DNA of 64,000 bases, taken from positions 12,625,928 to 12,689,927 of the forward strand of contig JBCFYV010000001.1 of NCBI GenBank assembly GCA_039000515.1. The letters are read 5' to 3'. A program made the position numbers and the translations under genes. The notes under the pieces are model-generated. The model saw nothing but the letters and a program-made list of their open reading frames with translations. It did no database searches and was not told the DNA's origin. Positions 1 through 10,775 of this stretch are shown piece by piece. How positions within the stretch are numbered: position 1 is the stretch's first letter; each line of letters starts with the position of its first letter. The DNA is from Timema cristinae. Its lineage: Eukaryota; Arthropoda; Insecta; Phasmatodea; Timematidae.

Positions 1-59
1 ATTAAACCCTTCAACACATGGCGATGCGAGAGATTTTCATATTTAGTTATAGGTGACGA

Positions 60-313
60 ATGGATTGGTGAAGATAGTGCCAACATTTGTGGATAGAGGG
101 TGTCATGTGGTTAACATAATAAACCCTTCGGCCGTTAATCTCGGTTTTCCAGACCAATGCTGCTACCTTTTCATTCAAGTAACTCCTCATTTATCCTCAC
201 AAGGCTGAGTTTGACCTCGTTCCAAACGAACTGCTTTCACACCACCAGGGATCGAACCCAGGTCTTTTGTATCTGTTGCCGAGTAATCTGACCACTATAC
301 TACAGAGGCAGTC
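60..313 (-). repeat. tRNA-Asp/Glu-like SINE (family E), old copy
   Basis: Read on the minus strand, the head (about 313 to 243) has an A-box-like TAGTATAGTGGTCAG and a B box GGTTCGATCCC, as in tRNA-Asp or tRNA-Glu. The body matches the plus-strand copy at 48427-48660: both share the CTCACAAG/CTCGTGAG block and the GGTTAACATGA/TAACCACATGG block. Two copies of the same head and body make a SINE family more likely than a tRNA gene. No poly-A or simple tail is clear at the distal end. Confidence 0.6.
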
Positions 314-744
314 ATAAAAAAAATTATTAATCAAGTAAATGTATATTTTCATTTTAAACTATTTAATTTTCGAATAACATTACAGATTATGACCGAACAA
401 GGCTATTTTGAAAATACTCGATATATTTGTGAGTTTAGAAGGAACTAAGATCGACTTTTAATGATCGACTGAATATTGTTGTGACATGGACCATTTGCAG
501 ATTACTGGTCTCGGTCACTAATGATGGGCTCTCATGTTAAAACTACCAGCGTCGATGGAGCGAGAAACTTCGCCAGTGTTTGACTGGAAGGAGGATGTAA
601 AAACAGTGCTCAATCACTTTGTTCGGTCAGGATCTTATCCCGGTCTCTCTGTTTATTGTAAAGTGCACTATCCCTGCAGTTCCTCCTGAATAGGGTATGC
701 TCTAGTTATAGCACTTGAAACATTCCCTGAACATTTCATTAATC
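314..744. other. AT-rich spacer, nothing recognised
   Basis: No ORF, repeat or RNA signature that I can support. It lies between the SINE and the 67-bp array. Confidence 0.6.
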
Positions 745-2877
745 ATTCATCGAACCCTGGTCTACAGGGTTGTCGGGTGTAATAACTGGTGGCTATTCCT
801 GGTGTTCGGTCATTCATCGAACCCTGGTCTACAGGGTTGTCGGGTGTAATAACTGGTGGCTATTCCTGGTGTTCGGCCATTCATCGAACCCCGGTCTACA
901 GGGTTGTCAGGTGTAATAACTGGTGGCTATTCCTGGTGTTCGGTCAATCATCGAACCCTGGTCTACAGGGTTGTCCGGTGTAATAACTGGTGGCTATTCC
1001 TGGTGTTAGGTCATTCATCGAACCCCGGTCTACAGGGTTGTCGGGTGTAATAACTGGTGGCTATTCCTGGTGTTCAATCATCCATCGAACCCTGGTCTAC
1101 AGGGTTGTCGGGTGTAATAACTGGTGGCTATTCCTGGTGTTAGGTCATTCATCGAACCCTGGTCTACAGGGTTGTCGGGTGTAATAACTGGTGGCTATTC
1201 CTGGTGTTCGGCCATTCATCGAACCCCGGTCTACAGGGTTGTCAGGTGTAATAACTGGTGGCTATTCCTGGTGTTAGGTCATTCATCGAACCCTGGTCTA
1301 CAGGGTTGTCGGGTGTAATAACTGGTGGCTATTCCTGGTGTTCGGCCATTCATCGAACCCCGGTCTACAGGGTTGTCAGGTGTAATAACTGGTGGCTATT
1401 CCTGGTTTTAGGTCATTCATCGAACCCTGGTCTACAGGGTTGTCGGGTGTAATAACTGGTGGCTATTCCTGGTGTTCGGCCATTCATCGAACCCCGGTCT
1501 ACAGGGTTGTCAGGTGTAATAACTGGTGGCTATTCCTGGTGTTAGGTCATTCATCGAACCCTGGTCTACAGGGTTGTCGGGTGTAATAACTGGTGGCTAT
1601 TCCTTGTGTTCGGCCATTCATCGAACCCCGGTCTACAGGGTTGTCAGGTGTAATAACTGGTGGCTATTCCTGGTGTTAGGTCATTCATCGAACCCCGGTC
1701 TACAGGGTTGTCGGGTGTAATAACTGGTGGCTATTCCTGGTGTTCGGTCAATCATCGAACCCTGGTCTACAGGGTTGTCCGGTGTAATAACTGGTGGCTA
1801 TTCCGGGTGTTAGGTCATTCATCGAACCCCGGTCTACAGGGTTGTCGGGTGTAATAACTGGTGGCTATTCCTGGTGTTCAATCATCCATCGAACCCTGGT
1901 CTACAGGGTTGTCGGGTGTAATAACTAGTGGCTATTCCTGGTGTTAGGTCATTCATCGAACCCTGGTCTACAGGGTTGTCGGGTGTAATAACTGGTGGCT
2001 ATTCCTGGTGTTCGGCCATTCATCGAACCCCGGTCTACAGGATTGTCAGGTGTAATAACTGGTGGCTATTCCTGGTGTTAGGTCATTCATCGAACCCTGG
2101 TCTACAGGGTTGTCGGGTGTAATAACTGGTGGCTATTCCTGGTGTTCGGCCATTTATCGAACCCCGGTCTACAGGGTTGTCAGGTGTAATAACTGGTGGC
2201 TATTCCGGGTGTTAGGTCATTCATCGAACCCTGGTCTACAGGGTTGTCGGGTGTAATAACTGGTGGCTATTCCTGGTGTTCGGCCATTCATCGAACCCCG
2301 GTCTACAGGGTTGTCAGGTGTAATAACTGGTGGCTATTCCTGGTGTTAGGTCATTCATCGAACCCTGGTCTACAGGGTTGTCGGGTGTAATAACTGGTGG
2401 CTATTCCTGGTGTTCGGCCATTCATCGAACCCCGGTCTACAGGGTTGTCAGGTGTAATAACTGGTGGCTATTCCTGGTGTTAGGTCATTCATCGAACCCC
2501 GGTCTACAGGGTTGTCGGGTGTAATAACTGGTGGCTATTCCTGGTGTTAGGTCATTCATCGAACCCCGGTCTACAGGGTTGTCGGGTGTAATAACTGGTG
2601 GCTATTCCTGGTGTTCGGCCATTCATCGAACCCCGGTCTACAGGGTTGTCAGGTGTAATAACTGGTGGCTATTCCTGGTGTTCGGTCAATCATCGAACCC
2701 TGGTCTACAGGGTTGTCCGGTGTAATAACTGGTGGCTATTCCTGGTGTTAGGTCATTCATCGAACCCCGGTCTACAGGGTTGTCGGGTGTAATAACTGGT
2801 GGCTATTCCTGGTGTTCAATCATCCATCGAACCCTGGTCTACAGGGTTGTCAGGTGTAATAACTGGTGGCTATTCCC
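745..2877 (+). repeat. 67-bp tandem satellite, about 32 copies
   Basis: The unit is 67 bp and very homogeneous. Each unit holds the dyad AACCCTG-GTCTA-CAGGGTT (first seen at 753-771), so it can fold into a 7-bp stem; about half the units carry one mismatch (CCCCGG). Two unit variants alternate (GTCGGG...TTCGGC and GTCAGG...TTAGGT), giving a 134-bp dimer. A rarer block of variants (CGGTCAATCATCG then CAATCATCCATCG) recurs at about 941, 1745 and 2683, that is 12 and 14 units apart, so there is higher-order structure. Because 67 is not a multiple of 3, each frame runs only about 64 codons; these are not genes. Confidence 0.95.
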
Positions 2878-3420
2878 ACTCTCAGCTCGCACATTCAGGA
2901 TGATTTTATTCTCTCCGCAGCGTGCGTTGACGATAGGAGCGGAGTGCTCTGCTGCTAGTCATTTAGTTCGGCCCTGTTCACTTGATCGCAGTTCGCTGCA
3001 GACTGTTAAAGGGTTTACCCCTGTATCGTATTTCTTACCTCTTCCCTACCCCCCACCCCAACTCAGTCACTACTAGTTCTTGCTCCATTTAACCGTGTCA
3101 CCCCCCTACCCACCGGACCCACGCTTGTTTTCTTCGGAGCTCTCGTTCTTTTGTAAAAAAAAAGTTAATGGAGTGAACATCTCCGGTAGCTCGCTCGATG
3201 GAGTTGTGTTTCTACCTTGGCAACTAGTCGAGCAACACGGCCACATCACGTGTTGCCCAGAAGCAGTTACCGAGTCTGGACTTATCGATCAAGGGACTCC
3301 GGTTCAATACTAGACAGAACAAAATTATGGAACTTTTTTTTCTGTGTGTGCGCCCGTGGTTGCGTCTTGTCAGTATTCCTGATGCGAGAGTTGGTCACGT
3401 GACTGTCCAAAGTTTGTTCT
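2878..3420. other. Unassigned spacer
   Basis: C-rich runs near 3050-3120. No supported gene or repeat. Confidence 0.5.
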
Positions 3421-3666
3421 TTACCGCCGCGTCGTACTACCCATTCGAGGTACACGAATATGTTCTAGTGACGCCAATGTATTAGGGATGCGGAGTGTTG
3501 AATATAGAGGTAGTGTACCCGTATTTGTGCGGAGGGAAAGTGGAAAAACATTTAGGAACAAACCTCAGTACACTCGTCCGGGATTCAAACCCCAATCTCT
3601 CCATCATCGGCAGTCCAGTATAGTGCGAGCGTGACATCTTAAAACACTCGACCACTGAAGTGGGTA
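3421..3666 (-). repeat. tRNA-Leu-like SINE (family L2), near full length
   Basis: On the minus strand the head begins ACCCACTTCAGTGGTCGAGTG and reaches a B box GGTTTGAATCCC. The tail matches tail I of this window (GCACTT/TACACTT block, then the CCCGAACGGG region degraded to CTCGAATGGGTAG, then GTACGACGCGGCGG). The A box is GTGGTCGAGTGTTTTAAG, the tRNA-Leu/Ser pattern. No target duplication was seen, so it is an old copy. Confidence 0.75.
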
Positions 3667-3689
3667 TTGGCTAAGACAGACACCTTATC

Positions 3690-3935
3690 TTATTCTGTAG
3701 TGTGTCTTTCTACAACACTAAGAGTCCCATGTTCGAGTTCTGGCATGGCCGAGAAAATATATTGTTGGTTAATTGAGAGTTTCCCCCTTTCAAAGTGATG
3801 AATTAACGGCAGGAGAGCAGGTTGTAGTGTCTGTTTTATATTTAAATTAGTGTATAAGTCGTCTGCTGATATAATTAGTCGGTTCAGAAAGTGCACGTTA
3901 GATATCTCAAATAAATTAAAAAATCGAATAAATGA
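3690..3935 (+). repeat. tRNA-like SINE with tail II
   Basis: A tRNA-like head ends with a B-box-like GTTCGAGTTC at 3733-3742. It is followed by GAATTAACGG, which also occurs in the related copy near 29633. It ends in tail II: CTGATATAATTAGTCGGTTCAGAAAGTGCACG, then AT-rich ATAAATTAAA. The same tail closes the different head at 25309-25600. An old copy. Confidence 0.6.
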
Positions 3936-3954
3936 AATTACATTTATTGTCTCA

Positions 3955-4633
3955 AAAACATTTTATAATTGTGTAAAAGGAACTAAAAAAACATGTATAA
4001 AATGAAAATGTATTCAGGAACTTGATCAAATCTTAACAACAACAAAAATGTTATACTTACTTTAACTTAAATTGTTACAGTTCAAGCTTGATCTATTCAT
4101 TTAAAAATTAAATCCATTCTTGTTTTAATTTGCGCATAAAGTTCGATAATTTTCTCCTTGATCTCTGGATGACAACTGAGGAAATTTTTCTCCATTGAAA
4201 GTACTGCAGACGCATTTATTCTTTCTATTAAATAAAAGAACAAAAAAAATCAAATAGAAAAGATGGAAGCAGAATAATAATCTAATTCTACACTCTTCTA
4301 CACTTTATCACTGTGAGAGCAACAGTGCTCTCTCTACCTGACAGTCCCACCTTTCTCCCACCCCGTCCCATGTGCGCATGCGCACAACAGTCAAATACCA
4401 CTTCACTGACACTGTGAAGCGCACAGTTCCATACAAAGATTGTTGTATCTTTTTCTTAAACTGGGGGATGGCTACTGAAGTATTGACATTAATCTTAAGG
4501 AATATATATTGTAATACAAAAATAAAGAAAGAATTAAAGAAAAAAGGACTTATTATATTAAATGTTATCGATAATATCAAGTGGAAATAGAGGGTACTGC
4601 AGTTCCGCAGTGCCTATACACGAGCCGCCACTG
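3955..4633 (-). mobile_element. hAT-like non-autonomous element, 3'-truncated copy
   Basis: The reverse complement matches 28138-28952 over nearly its whole length. The outer end at 4620-4633 (ACGAGCCGCCACTG) is the same terminal repeat. The other end stops near 3955 with no terminal repeat, so about 70 bp are missing. Shared landmarks are GTGCGCATGCGCAC-type sequence near 4371-4384 and GAGAGCAACAGTGCTCTC at 4315-4332. On the minus strand 4195-4097 holds a 32-codon frame nearly the same as in the other copy. Confidence 0.8.
4097..4195 (-). pseudogene. 32-codon frame shared by both hAT-like copies
   Basis: It starts MEKNFLSCHPEIKEKIIE and ends RMDLIFK. The partner at 28663-28761 differs at only a few residues and by one whole codon, so the frame survives an indel. 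The pattern (short acidic/basic helix ending in RMDL near the C terminus) would fit the last residues of a hAT transposase, but that is inference. No zinc finger, DDE region or dimerisation domain is present here. Confidence 0.25.
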
Positions 4634-5381
4634 AATACCTACAGAAGTTTTGTATCTTGCTTCCCTATGGCATAGCCAATTCCATCGCCAATCAAATATT
4701 TATCAACATCTACTTGTTCAAACAGGAGAATAAAACATTTTTTAGGTTAACACTATGCCTCTGTCCAGCCACGTTATAAATGGGTGGGTTCGTAAACGTT
4801 TTCAATTAAATTTAGATGAATTTAATCTTTGCCAGTATAATTTTAGACATTATCGCTCAAACGTAAACTTAAAATGAAATTAATCTTCCGATGAACGATT
4901 CAAGTAAAAATCCCGTGTTTTAAACAGGCTTGTCTCTCGCACACATGTAAGCTATCTTTAAGCTTGCAGAGTGTTTACTGGAAGGTAAGTATAATCTTCA
5001 GCGTGTATAATAAACAAACAGCAGAGGTACGGCCAAGAAAGAGGTTTATGGAGGTTGGCTTTATAAGCTCACCTTAATATTTCACTGGCCAGAGAAATGC
5101 GAGTTAGATTATACTCGAGCGAAAGCTTATGACTCGGTGGAGCAGATGTTGCTTAGCAGTTCATTTCTCCACCTTGAATACAGGTCCGAGCAATACAGAG
5201 ACATGGGCACGCTGCTCCTTGGAATATCCCGAGTAGGCATTCTGGAGAACGCGTGACTCTCTGGGTCAGATAAGGGATATTTCTGGGGAATTTGTTCTTC
5301 AAAAACTTTTTTCTCATCCATTAGTTCGTTTGGCAAATTATCATTTTCAATCAAATTTAATAGAATTTAAAAATTGACACC
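4634..5381. other. Unassigned AT-rich sequence
   Basis: No feature that I can support. Short ORFs on either strand lack codon structure or recognisable motifs. Confidence 0.5.
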
Positions 5382-5446
5382 TGGACATGGAAATCGAACT
5401 GGGACCTACAACTTGACAAACCACTGCTCTACCACTGAGCTGTCCA
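5382..5446 (-). repeat. tRNA-like sequence, probably pseudogene or SINE head
   Basis: On the minus strand it begins TGGACAGCTCAGTGGTAGAG and ends in TGTCCA, which pairs with the first six bases. The D arm is intact (GCTC...GAGC). The B-box region GTTCGATTTCC is present, but the T stem (CCCAG against TCCAT) pairs badly and the total of 65 nt is short for a tRNA. I call it tRNA-derived rather than a working gene. Confidence 0.45.
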
Positions 5447-5904
5447 TGATTCTTACCGTACTCACGATAATTAGTCACTCGTCTTCAAATTTAGTATTTA
5501 AATGAGTACCTCGTTAACGAGCATAATCCGAAATAAAACAATAATACCAATGTAAGGTACCCTACACTAAGTTTAATAAAACAAACCTTGGTATCACCTG
5601 GCCTCAAACCAGAGTCACCTGGATCTGTAAAAAGTCACAAGAATTAGGGCTGTGTTACTACCGGGTCTTTGTAGGGGATGCCAGGGTTTGAACTAGATGG
5701 TGGCCCATTGCGTCCTATGATATTTATTCACTATCTGTAATTTTTATTCTTCTTACATTTACAACTGCAAACAGTATAAGGGGTAGTAGGAGGATATGAA
5801 TAGTAAACTGCGGTATTCCCTATAAACTGCTATTATATTAAAATAGAAGTAAAAATGTCATTAAGCCAATAATTTATTCGTTTCCAAATTATTTTTTCTA
5901 TCAA
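5447..5904. other. Unassigned spacer
   Basis: Nothing recognised. Confidence 0.5.
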
Positions 5905-7383
5905 TAAGATAGTGAGGGATGTAGGGGGATCCACGCCCCTGCATTGCGTTACGTATTTTACTCCCACCAATAAGGTTGTGAGGGATGTAGTGGGAGCCAC
6001 GCCCCTGCATTGCTTTACGTATTTCATTCCCACCAATAAGGTAGTGAGGGATGAAGTGGGAGCCACGCCCCTGCATTGCGTTACGTATTTTACTCCCACC
6101 AATAAGGTTGTGAGGGATGTAGTGGGAGCCACGCCCCTGCATTGCTTTACGTATTTCATTCCCACCAATAAGGTAGTGAGGGATGAAGTGGGAGCCACAC
6201 CCCTGCATTGCTTTACGTATTTCATTCCCACCAATAAGGTAGTGAGGGATGTAGTGGGAGCCACGCCCCTGCATTGCTTTACGTATTTCATTCCCACCAA
6301 TAAGTTAGTGAGGGATGAAGTGGGAGCCACGCCCCTGCATTGCTTTACGTATTTCATTCCCACCAATAAGGTAGTGAGGGATGAAGTGGGAGCCACGCCC
6401 CTGCATTGCGTTACGTATTTCATTCCCACCAATAAGGTAGTGAGGGATGTAGTGGGAGCCACGCCCCTGCATTGCTTTACGTATTTCATTCCCACCAATA
6501 AGGTAGTGAGGGATGAAGTGGGAGCCACGCCCCTGCATTGCGTTACGTATTTTACTCCCACCAATAAGGTTGTGAGGGATGTAGTGGGAGCCACGCCCCT
6601 GCATTGCTTTACGTATTTCATTCCCACCAATAAGGTAGTGAGGGATGAAGTGGGAGCCACACCCCTGCATTGCTTTACGTATTTCATTCCCACCAATAAG
6701 GTAGTGAGGGATGTAGTGGGAGCCACGCCCCTGCATTGCTTTACGTATTTCATTCCCACCAATAAGTTAGTGAGGGATGAAGTGGGAGCCACGCCCCTGC
6801 ATTGCTTTACGTATTTCATTCCCACCAATAAGGTAGTGAGGGATGAAGTGGGAGCCACGCCCCTGCATTGCTTTACGTATTTCATTCCCACCAATAAGGT
6901 AGTGAGGGATGTAGTGGGAGCCACGCCCCTGCATTGCTTTACGTATTTCATTCCCACCAATAAGGTAGTGAGGGATGAAGTGGGAGCCACGCCCCTGCAT
7001 TGCTTTACGTATTTCATTCCCACCAATAAGGTAGTGAGGGATGTAGTGGGAGCCACGCCTCTGCATTGCGTTACGTATTTCATTCCCACCAATAAGGTAG
7101 TGAGGGATGTAGTGGGAGCACGCCCCTGCATTGCTTTACGTATTTCATTCCCACCAATAAGGTAGTGAGGGATGAAGTGGGAGCCACGCCCCTGCATTGC
7201 TTTACGTATTTCATTCCCACCAATAAGGTAGTGAGGGATGTAGTGGGAGCCACACCCCTGCATTGCTTTACGTATTTCATTCCCACCAATAAGGTAGTGA
7301 GGGATGTAGTGGGAGCCACGCCCCTGCATTGCTTTACGTATTTCATTCCCACCAATAAGGTAGTGAGGGATGAAGTGGGAGCC
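5905..7383 (+). repeat. 66-bp tandem satellite, about 22 copies
   Basis: The unit is 66 bp, an exact 22 codons, so open frames run through it on both strands (over 400 codons on each). That is a result of period length, not evidence of a protein. Units differ at a few sites (GAAGTGG/GTAGTGG, TGCTTTACG/TGCGTTACG, TTCATTCCC/TTTACTCCC). A 462-bp (7-unit) higher-order period is visible from the AAGTTAGTG variant at about 6301 and 6763. One unit near 7118-7124 lacks a C, which breaks the plus-strand frame. Confidence 0.95.
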
Positions 7384-7516
7384 GGTGTGATTTAGAACCT
7401 TTGTGTGCCGTTTCATTGACCACCGTCTTTTGGACGTATCAGTAGATAAAGTTCCAAGTGTGTGCCAATAAAGAGGCACTTCTCACCCGGTGTGACATAG
7501 AACCTTTGTGTGCCGC
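7383..7516 (+). repeat. 28-bp direct repeat at the array edge
   Basis: CCGGTGTGATTTAGAACC (7383) recurs as CCGGTGTGACATAGAACC (7489), and both continue CTTTGTGTGCCG. The two copies are 106 bp apart and flank a short unique piece just outside the 66-bp array. Confidence 0.7.
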
Positions 7517-8952
7517 CTCATTTTCCCATACCTCGTCATAATTGAAGGTGGTGTAGCGTGTCCCCGCGGGGGTGTTGCCATATTACCTCCTGCTGCGAGA
7601 GTGTGTGTTGAAGGTAATTAACAGTATTAGTTGGACAGTTTTCACGCACGGGTATAGTCACGCGCAGATGATCATTCCCGGCTCACTTTTGTCAGAGACA
7701 TCATTCCTTAATTATTCCATTAATACCTGATTATGATTTCCAATCCCACGACCAGCCAATACACCCAACCCAAATTTCCCTGTTTCATAGTTAATAATGG
7801 TAGATTCCTAAACACATATTTCCTCGTTTTACTTTGCACACAGCGAGGAACGATAATACAGCTGGGATTATTGGTTAGGTTTTTTTTTTATTTGATTTAA
7901 ACACGTTCTCTCTACTTCCCGTTCTACACTAATCCAGGAAAAAGAGAGGGTAGAAGGAATTAAGGAAATGTACCAGCATTAATCTTGAGAAAGTATTTGG
8001 AAATCGCATTTAAAATCAGTGTGAAATATCACTTAACTGCAGCCTCGTGGTTCAATTCCGAGCACGTCAGTCGAACACCCTGGCGCTAACTTAACTACCG
8101 CCGTTAAATAAACCTTCAAGGTGACCTAGGTTAGGGTCAGGGGCTGTAGTAAAAACTGTGATACTATTCATTTGAAAAACATTAGGTCTCTCGTTGCCTG
8201 TTCGTAGTCTCGAGAGAGTTCTCCTTGAAATGTATGCTGTATGTTTCAGATGGATGTTGTCCACACGGTTCAGGACTAGTTCACGTCGCTCTTTTCGAGC
8301 TGTAGATTTTGCCGATGACTGTACGACCAGTGTCTGAGCCAACCAACCATGTGAGAAATCTCCCCCCCTCCCCCCTCGCTCCTTTAAACCTCCTCCTAAC
8401 CCTTCTTCTCTTGTTCAAATTTGAACAGTCGAGATGAGGGTTCATTTTAACGTTGTTTTAATTAAACTTGAGACGGTCTGGGGTTTTGTGTGTTTAGTGT
8501 GTGTGTGTGTGTGTAAGTGATAATGTGTGTTTGGATATTTCCAGCGAGTTTAAATAGTGTGTGTGTGTGTGTGTGTTTGTGAGTGAGTCCTGGTATTAAT
8601 GTGGTTGGTTACATCAGGTCTGTGTGGACGAGGCTGAGCAAAATTTAAGAACAAGTCGCCCCTGTCGGATTAGAACCACTTGACGACTTTGGAACGGAGG
8701 TATCTTCGTCTTTCGGTGTTGAGTGACATTTTCTTAGATGTCTTAGGCTGTCTGGAAACTTTCAGCCAGGAGGATTCATCTTTGAATTTCTCATCACACC
8801 ATTTTACCCATAAACACGTAAAACTACATATATTGGGGCTTAACCCGAGATGAAAAAATATATATTTTATTATCATCCCACTGGGATGTGAAAAGTTAGA
8901 TAATAATTTTCTAAATACAATTTATATCTTTAGATGACTTTGATTTAAAAGT
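7517..8952. other. Unassigned sequence with two TG microsatellites
   Basis: TG runs at about 8497-8513 and 8557-8576. The short minus-strand frame at 8091-8342 has no recognisable motif. A B-box-like GGTTCAATTCC occurs at 8050-8060 without a convincing A box. Confidence 0.5.
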
Positions 8953-9180
8953 GAGACCCACATCGGTGGACCCGTGGACCAAACGTCATTCCCGCCTGAT
9001 TTAGCTTATCGGTGATGGGGAAGTAAGAGTTCAAATCCCGACCAGGTGTGATGAGGGTGATTTTTTTTTCATTAACTTCCCATTATTTTTTTTTGTCCAC
9101 GCAAAATGAGGGAACATTTCTCTAAATTCAACCTCCTACATTTATATCCCAGAGTTATTATTCTTAGCGCCTCTTATCAA
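8953..9180 (+). repeat. tRNA-Leu-like SINE (L2), degraded
   Basis: The head (CACATCGGTGGACCCGTGG...) leads to the B box AGTTCAAATCCCG at 9029-9041. The tail I blocks follow: GTCCACGCAAAATG and TCTCTAAATTCAACCTCC. The 3' end with the CCCGAACGGG hairpin is missing. Confidence 0.6.
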
Positions 9181-9225
9181 TCAATACATGTTCGGTTTAT
9201 TCACATATGTACTGATTATATTAAT

Positions 9226-9334
9226 GTGCTAGGGGTGAGAAAGGTTGAATTTAGTGGAAATGTACACGTATTTGCGTAGAGGAAGAGTGGAAAAAACCGT
9301 CAGTCCAGTCTAGTGTGAGAGTGACGCCTTATAC
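9226..9334 (-). repeat. L2 SINE, left half, interrupted by a hAT-like element
   Basis: Tail I blocks (GTTGAATTTAGTGGAAATGT, ATTTGCGTAGAGGAAG) lead to CAGTCCAGTCTAGTGTGAGA and GTGACGCCTTATAC, where the sequence breaks. It resumes at 10738 with CCTTAAACCATGCGACCACC, the rest of the same head. CCTTATAC/CCTTAAAC is the 8-bp duplication (7 of 8). Confidence 0.75.
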
Positions 9335-9689
9335 CAATGTTTTCAAACCTGGGCAGTACCGCCCCCTAGAGGGCGTCTTTTGCTTACAAGGGGGGAGAGG
9401 GGTGTCAGTAAATTGTAAGTTTATTTGATGTATTTTAAACCCATTGTTATTATTATTATTATTTTATTAATAACAGGCAACAAAGCATTTAACAAAAGTG
9501 ATCTAAATTAATTTCAATATTTATATTTTATAATTTAGACAAGACGTCTAATTTTTCATTTATTTGAGGTACTTATGGTGCATATTTTGTACCAAAGACA
9601 CACGACTTATAAACCAACTTAAATTTAGAACAGACACAACATCCAGCCCCCTAGTCGTTGGTTTATTACTGTGAATGTGGAAACTCACA

Positions 9690-9785
9690 TTTGACGAATG
9701 ATGAATGTTTCGGCCCATGTCAAGAATCGAACCTGGGTCCCATATCTAAGTGGACATACACGCTACCGCCTGAGCTAAGTTGTCG
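9690..9785 (-). repeat. tRNA-like SINE head
   Basis: The minus strand gives CAACTTAGCTCAGGCGGTAG (A box) and GGTTCGATTCTT (B box), about 43 nt apart as in tRNAs. The T stem and D stem pair poorly, so it is a tRNA-derived repeat or pseudogene. It lies inside the hAT-like element at 9335-10737. Confidence 0.5.
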
Positions 9786-9950
9786 GACTTCATTCTATTA
9801 CTAATGTCTATAAACATCTCACGTACGTTATGTTTTAACCTGGGTTTTATTTGTAAGCATTTTAAGTTATGCCACGTAAAAAATACAAGAACTTTGTGAT
9901 CATTTTTTTTTTAAATTAGGATGTACAGTCAGTTGTTGATCGGGAGAGTG

Positions 9951-10195
9951 CAGTGGCGTGTCGTGGAGTGTTGCAAGGGAAGCAGACCTTGTTAAAACTG
10001 TACTTGTGATATGTTCTCGCCCACTTGGGCCCTATTTGACCAATCATACATGTGCTCTGCTTTACATACCTCACCTGGGAATGTATTCCCCTAAATACCT
10101 GACCAATGAGTTTTCTACTGAGGGGTGTGAACAATTGACAGGTACAGTTTAAACTAATGCTGCTTACCCTTGAAACACTTCACGACACGCCAATG
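9951..10195. mobile_element. MITE, hAT-like, long inverted ends
   Basis: The left end CAGTGGCGTGTCGTGGAGTG matches the inverted right end CATTGGCGTGTCGTGAAGTG, and the match continues for about 60 bp with small gaps (AAACTGTAC is in both arms). The flanks are GGAGAGTG and GGAATGTG (6 of 8). At 245 bp with no ORF, it is a MITE. A related left end occurs at 57834. Confidence 0.75.
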
Positions 10196-10457
10196 GGAAT
10201 GTGGACAATCAGGGACTTTGTACAGGTGATAGAAATTAAACATTTTCTTCTTGTACTTTTTTTTTCTAAATAAAATTGTGTGACTTTATTTTTAATTTTT
10301 ATTTAAATTTTCCCTCCGTACTTGTAATTTCACTAGGTCTTGAAAGAAATTAATCAAAAGTCATATAAAACTTACTTATACATATTTATACGGAATATTA
10401 AGAGTTAAATGATTAAATATCAATGTAGAATTTAACATCAATTTGAGTTGTTGGCAC

Positions 10458-10690
10458 CGTGTCTTAATACCCCTTCGGGTTGTACGCTTTTATACTAATT
10501 ACGCTAATGGTTTTAGGTTTTATGAAGAATATATTTATAGGAAGTTTACCCGCTTTTGCATGGAGGGAGAGTGGAAACCCATTTTGGAAAAGCCTCTGTA
10601 TACCTGACCGAGATTTGAGCCTGGATCGATCTACTCATCAGCAGTCTAGTCTACCACGAAAGTACGCGTTAGACCATGCGGTCACAGATG
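10458..10690 (-). repeat. L2 SINE inside the hAT-like element
   Basis: Tail I starts at the left (CCGTGTCTTAATACCCCTTC, GGGTTGTACGC), followed by the GTTTACCCGCTTTTGCATGG block, a B box (GATTTGAGCCTGG inverted) and the head ending CGTTAGACCATGCGGTCAC. The A-box site is intact here. Confidence 0.75.
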
Positions 10691-10737
10691 TGGGGGATTA
10701 AGGTAGTTGTCACTTATAAAAAAGTTAAGGACCACTG

Positions 10738-10775
10738 CCTTAAACCATGCGACCACCAAAGCTGGCACTCCAAAA
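10738..10775 (-). repeat. L2 SINE, right remnant of the interrupted copy
   Basis: CCTTAAACCATGCGACCACC then AAAGCTGGC continues the SINE head broken at 9334. Confidence 0.7.

Larger units (their letters stand above)
9335..10737. mobile_element. hAT-like element inserted in an L2 SINE
   Basis: The left end is CAATGTTTTCAAACCTGGGC, followed by the GTACCGCCCCCTAGAGGGCG block. The right end reads, inverted, CAGTGGTCCTTAACTTTT. The ends are imperfect but fit the CAGTGGTTCTCAAAC type of hAT terminus. The flanks are CCTTATAC (9327-9334) and CCTTAAAC (10738-10745). No transposase is visible; the inside holds a tRNA-like piece, a MITE and an L2 SINE, so it is a non-autonomous element enlarged by later insertions. 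Confidence 0.75.

Noticed and set aside
745..2877. CRISPR-like regular repeats
   Set aside because: Units are contiguous with no unique spacers, and the genome is animal-like.
789..3076. Series of 64-codon frames (MAIPGVRSFIEP... type)
   Set aside because: They are shifted readings of the 67-bp satellite; stops recur because 67 is not a multiple of 3.
5382..5446. Functional tRNA gene
   Set aside because: T stem does not pair and the length is short, although acceptor and D arm look good.
5833..7479. 548-codon minus-strand frame and 417-codon plus-strand frame
   Set aside because: Both come from the 66-bp period, which is open on both strands. No start context, domain or splice signal.
9690..9785. 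Functional tRNA gene
   Set aside because: D and T stems are mispaired; A and B boxes alone fit a SINE head.
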